The notes below the pieces were generated by a model. The model saw nothing but the letters and a program-made list of their open reading frames with translations, made no database searches and was not told the DNA's origin. The position numbers and the translations under genes are program-made. From DASRFR01 sp035651455 (GTDB lineage: Bacteria; Acidobacteriota; Terriglobia; Terriglobales; Acidobacteriaceae): DNA of 64,000 nt. How positions within the stretch are numbered: position 1 is the first letter of the stretch; every line of letters starts with the position of its first letter. The stretch is taken from positions 58,769-122,768 of the forward strand of contig DASRFR010000052.1 in NCBI GenBank assembly GCA_035651455.1, written 5' to 3'. Positions 55,844 to 63,555 of this stretch are shown here, piece by piece.

Positions 55844-56575
55844 ATGCTTAGCATCGGCAATCTGCTAGCGGTCTGGCTAATCTTCGTCTCCCCGGTGTGG
55901 GACTGGTGGGACACGCGGGCGCTCAAAGCGGCACCAACATCGAAAGCCAGACTCCGGTATTACGCTCAAACGATTGCGATACTCGCACTTTCCGCGACGA
56001 CAGCGTGTGTCACCGTTGGTTTCAACGCACTGTTCACCGCGAAAGGTGTCGGAATTCATGAGCCGTTGCTCGAAGGGCGCTCGTGGCTGTGGTGGAGTCT
56101 GCTGATTTTATTTCTGCTTTTCGCAATATTTCAATGGCTGTTGCCGGTCACGCAGGTCATCGTTAAGTACAGAGAGCTGCGCTACATTGAGATGGCGCAA
56201 TTGCGCCCGCTCAGATTTGTTCTTCCCGCATCTGCCATCGAAGGGCGTTGGTATGCGGCGCTTGCCCTAACCGCAGCGATTTCAGAAGAACTTTTGGTGC
56301 GAGGTTTCCTGATCCGGTATTTGCACACATTCCCATTTCACGTTCCTCTTCTGCCAGCAGTGATCTGCAGCGCTGTTATTTTCGGCCTTAACCACATCTA
56401 TCAAGGTGGAAAGGGAGCCGTTGTCACTGGAATTACTGGGCTGATATTTACAAGCATTTTCCTCGTCACTGGAACGTTGGCCGCAGGGATGCTGTTCCAC
56501 GCAGTCACAAATTTAAGCGTTCTGCTTTACTGGCGTCCGAAACCGGCAATCAGTTGGCGTGCCGAGCAAGCGTAA
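55844..56575 (+). CDS. CPBP-family intramembrane metalloprotease
   Basis: Membrane protease of the CAAX-like (Abi/CPBP) family. The 243-residue chain has about seven hydrophobic segments and the family motifs: EE-x-x-x-R in ISEELLVRGFLIRYL, a second His in SAVIFGLNHIYQGGKG, and HAVTNLSV near the end, which together bind the metal. Length is normal. Start ATG 55844. In bacteria such proteins often protect against bacteriocins or process membrane proteins; no substrate is evident here. It is unlinked to the kinase gene by direction or spacing. Confidence 0.85.
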   Translation: MLSIGNLLAVWLIFVSPVWDWWDTRALKAAPTSKARLRYYAQTIAILALSATTACVTVGFNALFTAKGVGIHEPLLEGRSWLWWSLLILFLLFAIFQWLLPVTQVIVKYRELRYIEMAQLRPLRFVLPASAIEGRWYAALALTAAISEELLVRGFLIRYLHTFPFHVPLLPAVICSAVIFGLNHIYQGGKGAVVTGITGLIFTSIFLVTGTLAAGMLFHAVTNLSVLLYWRPKPAISWRAEQA

Positions 56576-56751
56576 CCGACTCTCCGTCTGGTTTCGAAGC
56601 CGTTGGTCAGCGGTTGATGGTTGTCAGGCTGCGTAGGTCTCGGATCGTTCGTATGCACGCGTGCACGGCGCAGCAATGGGCAACTGTTGCAACAGTGCGA
56701 CGCATCGATGTGTACAAATGTACTTTATAATTGGGAACTGGGGGGCAGAGT

Positions 56752-56940
56752 ATGGATGAGAAACCCACCCTTACAGAACTTCTTGCCGAAGCAGATCAAT
56801 TGCAGCGGACAGCAGAAGAACTCAGAGAGCAGTCCATAAAATTGCGAGTAAAAATCCAAACAGCAAGCAAATCCCGGCAACCCCTCCCCACCAGCAAACG
56901 CAAACAGGTCGCATCCGAGAAGGCAGCAAGGGTAAAATAG
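56752..56940 (+). CDS. 62-residue coiled-coil protein
   Basis: ATG 56752 gives MDEKPTLTELLAEADQLQRT, then AEELREQSIKLRVKIQTASK and a basic tail (TSKRKQVASEKAARVK). The front is a strongly predicted amphipathic helix or coiled coil, the tail is disordered and basic. It could bind DNA or RNA, or another protein. No family recognised. It ends 11 bases before the first of the two structured RNA modules. Confidence 0.5.
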   Translation: MDEKPTLTELLAEADQLQRTAEELREQSIKLRVKIQTASKSRQPLPTSKRKQVASEKAARVK

Positions 56941-56951
56941 TCACAGATTGT

Positions 56952-57032
56952 CTGCGAGCCCATTGTCTTCTTTGGGAAGGCTTGCCAATGTGCTTGCAGG
57001 TGAGGCCCTGGGAGCGCAGCCAGGGCCTTTTT
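56952..57032 (+). ncRNA. structured RNA module, copy 1 (long helix + terminator)
   Basis: CTGCGAGC (56952-56959) pairs with GCTTGCAG (56992-56999) with one G-U pair; inside, CATTG (56961) pairs with CAATG (56986), and CTTC/GAAG can form a tip. Three bases later AGGCCCTGG pairs with CCAGGGCCT and is followed by five T's in a row, an intrinsic terminator. The same layout is seen in copy 2 at 57098. Which family it is, if any, I cannot tell; the Acido-1 motif is one to compare. Confidence 0.6.
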
Positions 57033-57050
57033 AGTTCGGAAATCCAAGTC

Positions 57051-57064
57051 GTGACCGTGGTCAC
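57051..57064. promoter_or_regulatory. perfect 14-base palindrome between the RNA modules
   Basis: GTGACCGTGGTCAC is a perfect palindrome in the spacer between the two modules. It would suit a dimeric repressor or the promoter region of copy 2. No matching site was seen at copy 1. Confidence 0.45.
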
Positions 57065-57097
57065 ATCAGAGCGGGCATCGTCCACGCAATTGCATGT

Positions 57098-57172
57098 CTG
57101 CGAGCATTGTCCTTCCCCCAGAGCAGTTGACTGCTTGCAGATAAGGCCCTGGACCAGTCCCAGGGCCTTTAT
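57098..57172 (+). ncRNA. structured RNA module, copy 2 (long helix + terminator)
   Basis: The same arms as copy 1: CTGCGAGC (57098-57105) and GCTTGCAG (57133-57140), but with a shorter and different interior. The terminator hairpin has ATAAGGCCCTGG and CCAGGGCCTTTAT with a seven-base loop. The arms and the hairpin are kept although loops and lengths differ, which argues for selection on RNA structure. Confidence 0.6.
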
Positions 57173-57234
57173 CACAAAAGCTTGCCCCGCCCTTTAGCTT
57201 CGTATCCGGACTAACGGAACGCCGCCCGACTCTC

Positions 57235-57606
57235 GTGCTAAATCCGCTGCCCTCAGCAAATGATGCCTACCAGAGAGAAGCCGCGTATCCTCTCGTCTCG
57301 TCCGACGCTGCCCTGCTGCACACGCGCCACATGCTTCTGAAAAAGGCTGGCTACGATGTCGAATCAGTGATCGCGGGAGATAGTGCCCTCAAGTTGTGCA
57401 AGGCAAACGGGTATCAGCTCCTTGTTCTAGGCCACTCTATTCCCATGCCCGAGCGTGAAAAGCTCATCGAGGAATTCCGCTGTTGCTGCCGTTACGCAAC
57501 TGCCCCGGTCATCGCGCTGCGGAGCCACCCAGGTGACCCGCTGGTTCGCAACGCCGACTACCACATCGAAGCGGACCCCGAGCCGCTCCTGCAACCTCCC
57601 GCATAG
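57235..57606 (+). CDS. pseudo-receiver domain protein
   Basis: A 123-residue protein starting GTG 57235 with the fold of a response-regulator receiver. It has VSSDAALLHTRHMLLKKAGY (first strand and helix), SVIAGDSALKLCKANGYQLL, and VIALRSHPG before the end. At the place of the phosphorylated Asp it reads QLLVLGHSIPMPE, so the acceptor is Gly, and the acidic pair in the first strand is reduced. It cannot work as a normal phosphorylated receiver. Such pseudo-receivers often bind partners. No output domain is attached. It may be a remnant, but the frame is intact. Confidence 0.55.
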   Translation: MLNPLPSANDAYQREAAYPLVSSDAALLHTRHMLLKKAGYDVESVIAGDSALKLCKANGYQLLVLGHSIPMPEREKLIEEFRCCCRYATAPVIALRSHPGDPLVRNADYHIEADPEPLLQPPA

Positions 57607-57726
57607 TCGAGGGCAAAGGGCAGCCCGCCAACTAGCAAACTCCTTCCATCCTAATGAGGTTCGTTGGGGCCTCGATGATCCCACCGTACTTCTGTACCGA
57701 AGAGGACGTACCGCACGAGACTTCAG

Positions 57727-57912
57727 TCATGTGCTATCGGATGGACCATCGTGGCCAGTATTCTGGAACAGTTCCTTTACACGCAGGACAATCGCATTTT
57801 TCGCCGATGCGATACGGGCCGGCATATTTTCAGGTTCATGCTCAAGGATTGCCGCCCTGTATAGGTTTCGCCAATTTGCATTTTCCCACCGATCACAAGT
57901 GAGAGTTTTCAT
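57727..57912 (-). CDS. WRxLYR-type small helical protein
   Basis: A 61-residue protein from ATG 57912: MKTLTCDRWENANWRNLYRA then AILEHEPENMPARIASAKNA and VLRVKELFQNTG. It matches the product of the gene at 46.65 kb over the WRxLYRxAxxE and RIxxAxxAI segments. It starts 14 bases after the stop of the receiver gene on the same strand, so they may be one transcript. Expected to be a short helical bundle. Function unknown. Confidence 0.6.
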   Translation of the reverse strand: MKTLTCDRWENANWRNLYRAAILEHEPENMPARIASAKNAIVLRVKELFQNTGHDGPSDST

Positions 57913-57926
57913 TGAATACTCTGCAG

Positions 57927-58343
57927 TCAAGCGCTCAGCCGTTCCTCTACACACGTGTTCCTTCGAACGGGAGTTTTCTCCTGAGCAGCGCTGGATCTGA
58001 CCACTCTCGCGATTGCGGAAAGTAAAGCGTCGGGCCCGCTGTCCTTCGCCACTAGCGCGTCTGCGAACCACTTGAGAGACTCAGGGATCTCCTCAATAAA
58101 TCCGCTGCAGATCACCACGGGCACCCTAGGTTGGCTCTTCATTATGGCTTCGGCGACCTGATCACCATCGATGCCAGGCATGTTGAAGTCGAGGACAACT
58201 GCGTCAAGGTGTTCTTTGCGGGCGATAGCAATGCCACTGGCACCGTTAAGCGCAATGAGAACTTTATGTCTGTTTTGTTCGAGGATGGCTTTGTGAAGTA
58301 CGAGGATACTTTCGTTATCGTCGATGCAGAGAATGGTGGCCAT
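57927..58343 (-). CDS. stand-alone response-regulator receiver
   Basis: A 138-residue receiver-only protein. ATG 58343 gives MATILCIDDNESILVLHKAI; a longer start 27 bases upstream is less likely. The phospho-acceptor Asp is in DAVVLDFNMPGIDGDQV, the Ser/Thr switch in VPVVICSGF, and the Lys in ADALVAKDSGP. All key residues are present, so it should accept phosphate from an unlinked histidine kinase. It has no output domain and would signal through a partner. The helical WRxLYR gene follows it. Confidence 0.85.
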   Translation of the reverse strand: MATILCIDDNESILVLHKAILEQNRHKVLIALNGASGIAIARKEHLDAVVLDFNMPGIDGDQVAEAIMKSQPRVPVVICSGFIEEIPESLKWFADALVAKDSGPDALLSAIARVVRSSAAQEKTPVRRNTCVEERLSA

Positions 58344-58477
58344 GCCGGCCAAGGCCAACTCCAAATGCAAAAATTGTCTGGTCTGGAATTTTGATGGTAT
58401 TGCTGAGCGCGATGACTGTCGGTACCTTGAGCAACTCGGGAACGTGCGCTATCGCACAAAACAGTCGAAGAGCTGGC

Positions 58478-59095
58478 TCAGTTGATCGTGGGATTTGGGC
58501 CGGATTCTCTCACAATATTCCCGTCGCAGACGGGACAATATGGAATCGGTATCCTCCACTGCGTATCTGTGCCATAGACAGAAAAGCGGCCTTCGATGAA
58601 GCGCAAGGCAGAACGACATTCTTTGCACCTTTGCTGTTTCTGGCGTGAACATTGCTTTGCAAAAAAAGCATTGATCGATCGCAGAACGCTTGCCTGAGCC
58701 TTCGATGTTCTGCCCGCCGGGGTTCGTCCTTTGGCCGAATGACGCTTTGCGCGCGAGTGATCCTCAGCGAAGCTCATGATGGGCGGAGTATGGGGCCACT
58801 CGGCGGGCGCCGGTCCAGGACGCCCATCGGTCAGCTCGGAAGCGCTGGACCCAGCATCTTTCCGAAACCAAGAATGTAATTCGTCTTTGAAGGCGAATAC
58901 CCGGCCTCGCGGCCCTTTCCCGAGCCTGTGCACAGGTAGTCTGAGCGTTTGTTCCCAACGTTGTACCGTACGCACACCGCGATTCAGCTCTGAAGCTATT
59001 TCTTTCCAGCTCTGCAGAATATTCTGCAGCTGTCGAGGTGCCACCGAAGTTTGGTTATCAGAACTTGGAAGAAAACGCTCAGGTGAAGTTCGCAT
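58478..59095 (-). CDS. excisionase-type helix-turn-helix protein with zinc-like tail
   Basis: A 205-residue DNA-binding protein. I chose ATG 59095 because GGAGG is placed well in front of it. The first third has a MerR/excisionase-like domain: LQSWKEIASELNRGVRTVQR then WEQTLRLPVHRLGKGPRGRV. A long basic, Ser/Ala-rich linker follows, and the end has two Cys pairs, QRCKECRSALRF and IPYCPVCDGN, probably one zinc site. Two-domain proteins of this kind occur next to two-component and stress genes in Acidobacteriota. The DNA target is unknown. It faces away from the Crp gene's promoter region by 168 bases. Confidence 0.7.
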   Translation of the reverse strand: MRTSPERFLPSSDNQTSVAPRQLQNILQSWKEIASELNRGVRTVQRWEQTLRLPVHRLGKGPRGRVFAFKDELHSWFRKDAGSSASELTDGRPGPAPAEWPHTPPIMSFAEDHSRAKRHSAKGRTPAGRTSKAQASVLRSINAFFAKQCSRQKQQRCKECRSALRFIEGRFSVYGTDTQWRIPIPYCPVCDGNIVRESGPNPTIN

Positions 59096-59263
59096 TTCGA
59101 CCTCCAGAATGCGCTGGGACTCCTGAGCAGGCAAGATCGCCCGAGCGGACCGATTCTGTGCACTGTCCAAAAGGAGTCCGCTTTCTACGCGTATCCTAAG
59201 AAACCAAAACCGAGTTGTCAGTACGCCCACAAACTCACGAATGTTGGCTATCGCACAAAGAGA

Positions 59264-60028
59264 CTAATCTGAGTGACGCTGCCAATGTTCGATCTGGCGT
59301 TGCATGATTCCATAACATTCGCAAGCGGCTTCTTCCAACTTTCGCCGGTCAATGATTGTCACCTCGCCCCGGCTGCAGGCGATGAGCCCAGCTTTCTGCA
59401 GAATCCCTGCTGCCACTGTCACGCTGGAACGCCGGGTGCCAAGCATCTGCGCCAGAAGTTCCTGTGTGAGTGGCAGTTCATTCGATTTCACCCGGTCAGC
59501 ACACATTAGCAGCCATCGGGCCAGCCGTTCATTCACTTCATGCAACCGGTTGCAGGCGGCAATCTGGGCAATCTGCATAGCGGCGATCTGGGAATACTGT
59601 TGCAGTTTTTGCTCGAGCTTTGGGCACTGCTTGAGGAATGACGCCAGAATCTCACTGTTCACTCGGAAGGCAGTCCCATCAATTTGCGCTACCGCGCGAC
59701 TGGAGGCCGTCTTGAATCCAGCTACCAGGGGCAGGCCGATGAACCCCTCTTTGCCAACCAATCCGACTTCTACGCTCTTTCCGTCTGGGAAAACGTTCAA
59801 AATCGAAACCATACCTGTATTACAGAAATAGGCAGACTTCAAAGAGTCGCCCGGTTCATGCAACACCTGGTGTACTTTCAGGCGGACCAACTCCAGTTCC
59901 GAGAGCAGCGAGTGGCACTCTTTGCCCGAAAGTTCCAGCAAGATCTCGTTATGAATCTGATTTCCGTCGCCATCGGTGGGAGGGAGGCTGGCAGAGGTTC
60001 TTGCTGAGGGACGTGGATTCTTGGCCAT
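59264..60028 (-). CDS. Crp/Fnr-family regulator
   Basis: A 254-residue transcription factor. A cyclic-nucleotide-binding-like beta barrel (NEILLELSGKECHSLLSELE, GKSVEVGLVGKEGFIGLPLV) is followed by a dimer helix and a Crp-type helix-turn-helix (LTQELLAQMLGTRRSSVTVA). The Arg-Ser pair of cAMP-binding Crp and the four Cys of Fnr are absent, so the signal is not cAMP or an Fnr cluster. The start is ATG 60028 (MAKNPRPSARTSASLPP). A near-identical gene, now frameshifted, lies just upstream on the same strand, so it arose by tandem duplication. Confidence 0.9.
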   Translation of the reverse strand: MAKNPRPSARTSASLPPTDGDGNQIHNEILLELSGKECHSLLSELELVRLKVHQVLHEPGDSLKSAYFCNTGMVSILNVFPDGKSVEVGLVGKEGFIGLPLVAGFKTASSRAVAQIDGTAFRVNSEILASFLKQCPKLEQKLQQYSQIAAMQIAQIAACNRLHEVNERLARWLLMCADRVKSNELPLTQELLAQMLGTRRSSVTVAAGILQKAGLIACSRGEVTIIDRRKLEEAACECYGIMQRQIEHWQRHSD

Positions 60029-60203
60029 AGCTGCGCCCTGCGAGGCAAATTGCCAGTCTGGTTTCGCAGGAAACCGTCCGCCTTATCGGCGAGGCTGCGA
60101 GGCCTAGGTGACAGCTGTCGTAGGGAACTCCTGAATCGTAGGCCTGAGCTGAAAAACTTGTCGGTACTATGAACAACTCGGAAAGGTGCGCTATCGCACA
60201 GAC

Positions 60204-60969
60204 TTAGTCGGAGTGACTTTTCCAATCTTCGATCTGCTGCTGCATGATTTCGTAGCATTCGCAAGCAACTTCTTCCAGCTTTCCACGGTCAACGATTTTC
60301 ACGGCACCGCGATTGTGGGCTATGATTCCTGCGTTCTGCAGAATTCCAGCCGCCACCGTGACGCTGGACCGGCGAGTACCGAGCATTTGGGCAAGAAATT
60401 CCTGCGTCAGTGGCAGTTCGTTCGATCCGACCCGGTCAGCGCACATTAGTAGCCATCGCGCTAGCCGCTCATGTACCTCATGGAGCCGATTACAGGCGGC
60501 AATCTGGGAAATCTGCACCCCGCAAATTTGTGAATACTGGTTGTAAGCTACGCTCCAATTTTGGACATTTGGCCAAAAACGCCACTAGAGTCTTACCGTC
60601 AATTCGGAAGGCAGTACCCTCAATTTGTGCGATCGCTCTATTTGAGGCTGTTTTGAAGCCGGCTACCAGGGGCAGGCCGACAAATCCTTCTTTGCCGACC
60701 AGTCCAATCTCCACGCTCTTGCCATCGGGGAAGACACTGAGAATGGAAACCATGCCTGCATTACAGAAGTAAACGGACTTCAAGGCGTCCCCTTGCTCAT
60801 GCAAGATCTGGTGTACCTTCAGCCGGACCATTTCCAGTTCCAAGAGCAGAGGCTCGCATTCCTTATCTGAGAGTCCGAGCAAGATTTCGTTGTGAACATG
60901 ATTTCCGCCTCCATCAGTGCGAGGTTCTTTCGGAGGGGATGTTGCGGACGGGCGTATATTCTTGGCCAT
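60204..60969 (-). pseudogene. frameshifted tandem copy of the Crp/Fnr-family gene
   Basis: From ATG 60969 the product begins MAKNIRPSATSPPKEPRTDG and follows its downstream neighbour through GKSVEIGLVGKEGFVGLPLV to LERSLQ; then one extra base near 60540 shifts the frame (PVFTNLRGADF before a stop). In the right frame the text resumes QYSQICGVQISQIAACNRL and reaches the intact helix-turn-helix LTQEFLAQMLGTRRSSVTVA. The sequence is otherwise well kept, so the shift is recent or an error. Confidence 0.85.
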
Positions 60970-61284
60970 AGTGGCTCCTTGCGCAGCGAAAACGCTGTCT
61001 GATTTTTGCAAGGAACCGACGCCCGAAGGGCACGGCGGAAAGATGCTAGAAGAGACTCTTCCAGACTACTCCTTTTGAGAGTTGGCGCGGCATAGAAGCG
61101 ATCCATGCAGAGAATATTTACTACGTACAGGGGCGTACCCGAAAATGCGCGCTATCGTACGGTCGTCAGGGTATTTACGCGGTCTATTGAAAGCGTACGG
61201 TTGAAGTAGCCCTCGCCTGTGAGCCGTCTGTTGTCTGGGATAAATAGACGCGCCAGCACTCTGCCAAGGACACGAGGAGGCTGT

Positions 61285-61692
61285 ATGTCTCATTCCGTAT
61301 TAATCGCAGACGACAACCTCGTGATTCGACAGGGTTTATGTGAGCTCTTTGAGAGCGAGCCTGATTTTGTCGTTTGCGGAGACGCTGAAAATGGGAAAGA
61401 GGCGGTCGAGAAAGCTCAGGACTTGCATCCCGACCTGATTGTGCTCGACCTCTCGATGCCCGTGATGAACGGCCTCGATGCCGCACGGGTCTTGACTGAT
61501 CTACTGCCAGAGGTTCCCGTGATTATGTTCAGCGCTTTCAGTGAACCGTTTACCGAGCGAGCAGCGCGTTCCGCGGGTGCAAAAACTCTTGTGTCAAAAT
61601 CTGAACACATCTCCATCTTGCTCGCCAAAGCGCGAAGCTTAATGCCTGAATCTCTAGTGAACGAAAGAAGCACAGATTTCACATCCAGGTAG
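61285..61692 (+). CDS. stand-alone response-regulator receiver
   Basis: A 135-residue receiver. ATG 61285 has AGGAGG in front. It shows MSHSVLIADDNLVIRQGLCE, the acceptor Asp in PDLIVLDLSMPVMNG, VIMFSAFSE and KTLVSKSEHI (Lys). The sequence is NarL-like (a REC normally followed by an HTH), but it stops after the receiver, with a short tail (LVNERSTDFTSR). It must act through partners or have lost its output domain. It is divergent from the frameshifted Crp copy. No kinase is in the window. Confidence 0.85.
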   Translation: MSHSVLIADDNLVIRQGLCELFESEPDFVVCGDAENGKEAVEKAQDLHPDLIVLDLSMPVMNGLDAARVLTDLLPEVPVIMFSAFSEPFTERAARSAGAKTLVSKSEHISILLAKARSLMPESLVNERSTDFTSR

Positions 61693-62222
61693 CCGGAAGC
61701 GCGCCTCTGAATGATTCCCTAGACACCCAACAACCCGGAATTAAATAGTTTCTCGCTCTAGCGGTGGCAAGCTCTTGGGCGAGTGGAGGAAGTTGGTTGG
61801 GGCGACCAGTGGATAACCTGGGAAACGTAATATGGTGCCGACTGGTTCCAATCCTACAGCCGCTGGCGCCGGACGTAGCTCTCCCTCACGCGGTGGACCA
61901 TGTGAACCACGTTCTCCGGCTAACCGACTTGTTTAACTCAGATTTTTTGCTTCGAGCTAGGCTGTGCCTATTTCCGACTGATTAGCCTTCCTTCCATACG
62001 CACTTTGAACGGGCCACTGGGGCTCTGTGCAGATTGGGGTCCTCAGTATCAGTTGGTACTGCTTACTTCACTTCGGCTTCGAGGGCCATCAAAAAACTCG
62101 CAGTCACCGACAACACGGTCTAGTCAAGCTGCTTTTGATCCTCCTTCGTGTTTTCTTGCAACTCGTGCTGGGCTGTTGCATGATTTGGGCAAGCTCGCGA
62201 GATACCATGCGTCAGGCTGTGT
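61693..62222. other. gap before the IS110 transposase end
   Basis: About 530 bases with no supported gene. The right end of the IS element must be close to 62200, but I cannot locate it. The rest of the hydrolase gene that is cut at 63475 was not found here. Confidence 0.35.
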
Positions 62223-63317
62223 TTAGCGCCGAGGCGTTATATAGCGGGTGGTACTTGTCTCCAGTGATCCACAGCCGGTGTAGCAGACGGCAAGTTTTCT
62301 TGCGACGGCGACGATGGCACGTCTTTTTCCGTTTTTCCCGCCGCGGCTCGCGATCGCAGAGCCCCATCTTTTGAGATCCGAATCAGGGCCGAAACGGCCG
62401 AGTACGAATTGAGAGCATTGCACCAACAAAGAACGCAATCTGCGATTGCCGGCTTTGCTAATCCTCATTTGTTTGTCCACATCGCCCGACTGACGCTTTT
62501 TCGGAACCAGCCCAATATAAGGGCCAAGGTCGCGGGATTTGTGGAATCTCAAAGGATCTCCAACGGTAAGGACAAATTGCAGTGCAGTCACGGGCCCTGC
62601 ACCATGAACTTGGCGCAGGCGAAGAGTTTCAGGGTATCGATCGCGTGCAATTCGCTCCAGGCGTTTATCGGAGTCACGAATTCGTAGTGTGACCTCACTG
62701 ATTGTCTGGACCAAAGGCATGAGGGGAGATCGTAGCTGTTCGGGAATGAGCGGAGATGCCTTTGATGCGAAGGATTCTGGGCCGATTGACGGCGACCTGA
62801 AGCCTGCCGTTTTAATCATGCCGCGAACTGCATTGATCAGTTTTGTTCGAGTTCGGACTAGAAGGTCGCGCGAATTGAGCTCGGCGACATCTGGGTACGT
62901 GGCGCTATCACGATCTTGAATCGGAGAAAGAAGCTTAGGGTCAACGCGTGCGAGTCGGGCAAGGACCTCGGCGTCCATTTGATCGCTCTTGCGGTTCCCG
63001 GCTGTAATAAGTTGGACCGCTCGCGGATTCGCCACAATGACTTCGTGCCCCCATTCTGACAAAGCGCGACTGACCCACCATGAGTGGGTTCCCACTTCCA
63101 TAGCGATTCGTGTTTGAGGAAGATCTTGGAAATGCTTGGCGAGTCCGTCGGCAGTGGTCCGCACTCGACCTTCGGTCAGCACCCGTCCGTCACCACGCAG
63201 AACACAACAGTAGCTGTAACGATCGCCGAGATCGATACCGATCGTGATCGACTCTCCTTCAACGTCGAAGCTTGCCTGCAGTTCGCTTGATTTTGACAAC
63301 ATCCCGCCTTTTGCCAT
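62223..63317 (-). CDS. IS110-family transposase (DEDD recombinase)
   Basis: Catalyses insertion of an IS110-type element with an RNA guide. The 364-residue chain has the RuvC-like part near the start: GIDLGDRYSYCCVLRGDG (Asp), IAMEVGTHSWWVSRALSEWG (Glu) and KSDQMDAEVLARLARVDPK (Asp pair), then the transposase_20 region: LRQVHGAGPVTALQFVLTVG, and SGDVDKQMRISKAGNRRLRS, with the conserved Ser in the C-terminal part. Start ATG 63317 (MAKGGMLSKSSELQ) has GGAGG upstream. IS110 elements have no classical inverted repeats. The gene is intact, so the copy may still move. Confidence 0.92.
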   Translation of the reverse strand: MAKGGMLSKSSELQASFDVEGESITIGIDLGDRYSYCCVLRGDGRVLTEGRVRTTADGLAKHFQDLPQTRIAMEVGTHSWWVSRALSEWGHEVIVANPRAVQLITAGNRKSDQMDAEVLARLARVDPKLLSPIQDRDSATYPDVAELNSRDLLVRTRTKLINAVRGMIKTAGFRSPSIGPESFASKASPLIPEQLRSPLMPLVQTISEVTLRIRDSDKRLERIARDRYPETLRLRQVHGAGPVTALQFVLTVGDPLRFHKSRDLGPYIGLVPKKRQSGDVDKQMRISKAGNRRLRSLLVQCSQFVLGRFGPDSDLKRWGSAIASRGGKNGKRRAIVAVARKLAVCYTGCGSLETSTTRYITPRR

Positions 63318-63375
63318 CGGGGAATCCTCCTGGTCGGCGTCATAGCGCGGCGCCTTCTCATCCCATCTTCACTGT

Positions 63376-63474
63376 GGGCTTCCACACACAGTCGCGCTTC
63401 CCAGACAGGTCGAAAGAAGTTGACGCTCAGCGATGTGGTCCTGAACGATTCGAGCGGCGCGAGTGTGGAAGCCC
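63376..63474 (-). repeat. long imperfect hairpin at the left end of the IS110 element
   Basis: GGGCTTCCACAC (63376-63387) is the reverse complement of GTGTGGAAGCCC (63463-63474); after a four-base bulge the pairing goes on for TCGCG/CGCGA, giving about 17 pairs with a 61-base loop. It starts exactly where the hydrolase coding is lost and lies upstream of the transposase, the place where IS110-group elements encode their bridge RNA. A guide-RNA role is inference. Confidence 0.55.
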
Positions 63475-63547
63475 GTGCGGACCGCCGCCCAGGAGTAGGA
63501 GCCGGTGGAGGAGCCATGGAGGAGCACAATGGGAAGCTCGTCGGTCA
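63475..63547 (-). pseudogene. 5' end of an alpha/beta hydrolase, cut by the IS110 element
   Basis: ATG 63547 starts MTDELPIVLLHGSSTGSYSW, a standard alpha/beta hydrolase beginning with the oxyanion HG motif. After about 24 codons (AAV) the sequence turns into IS-end sequence, so the gene was interrupted at its front. It lies eight bases after the stop of the oxidoreductase gene and was probably in one operon with it. Confidence 0.6.
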
Positions 63548-63555
63548 TGGGAGAT

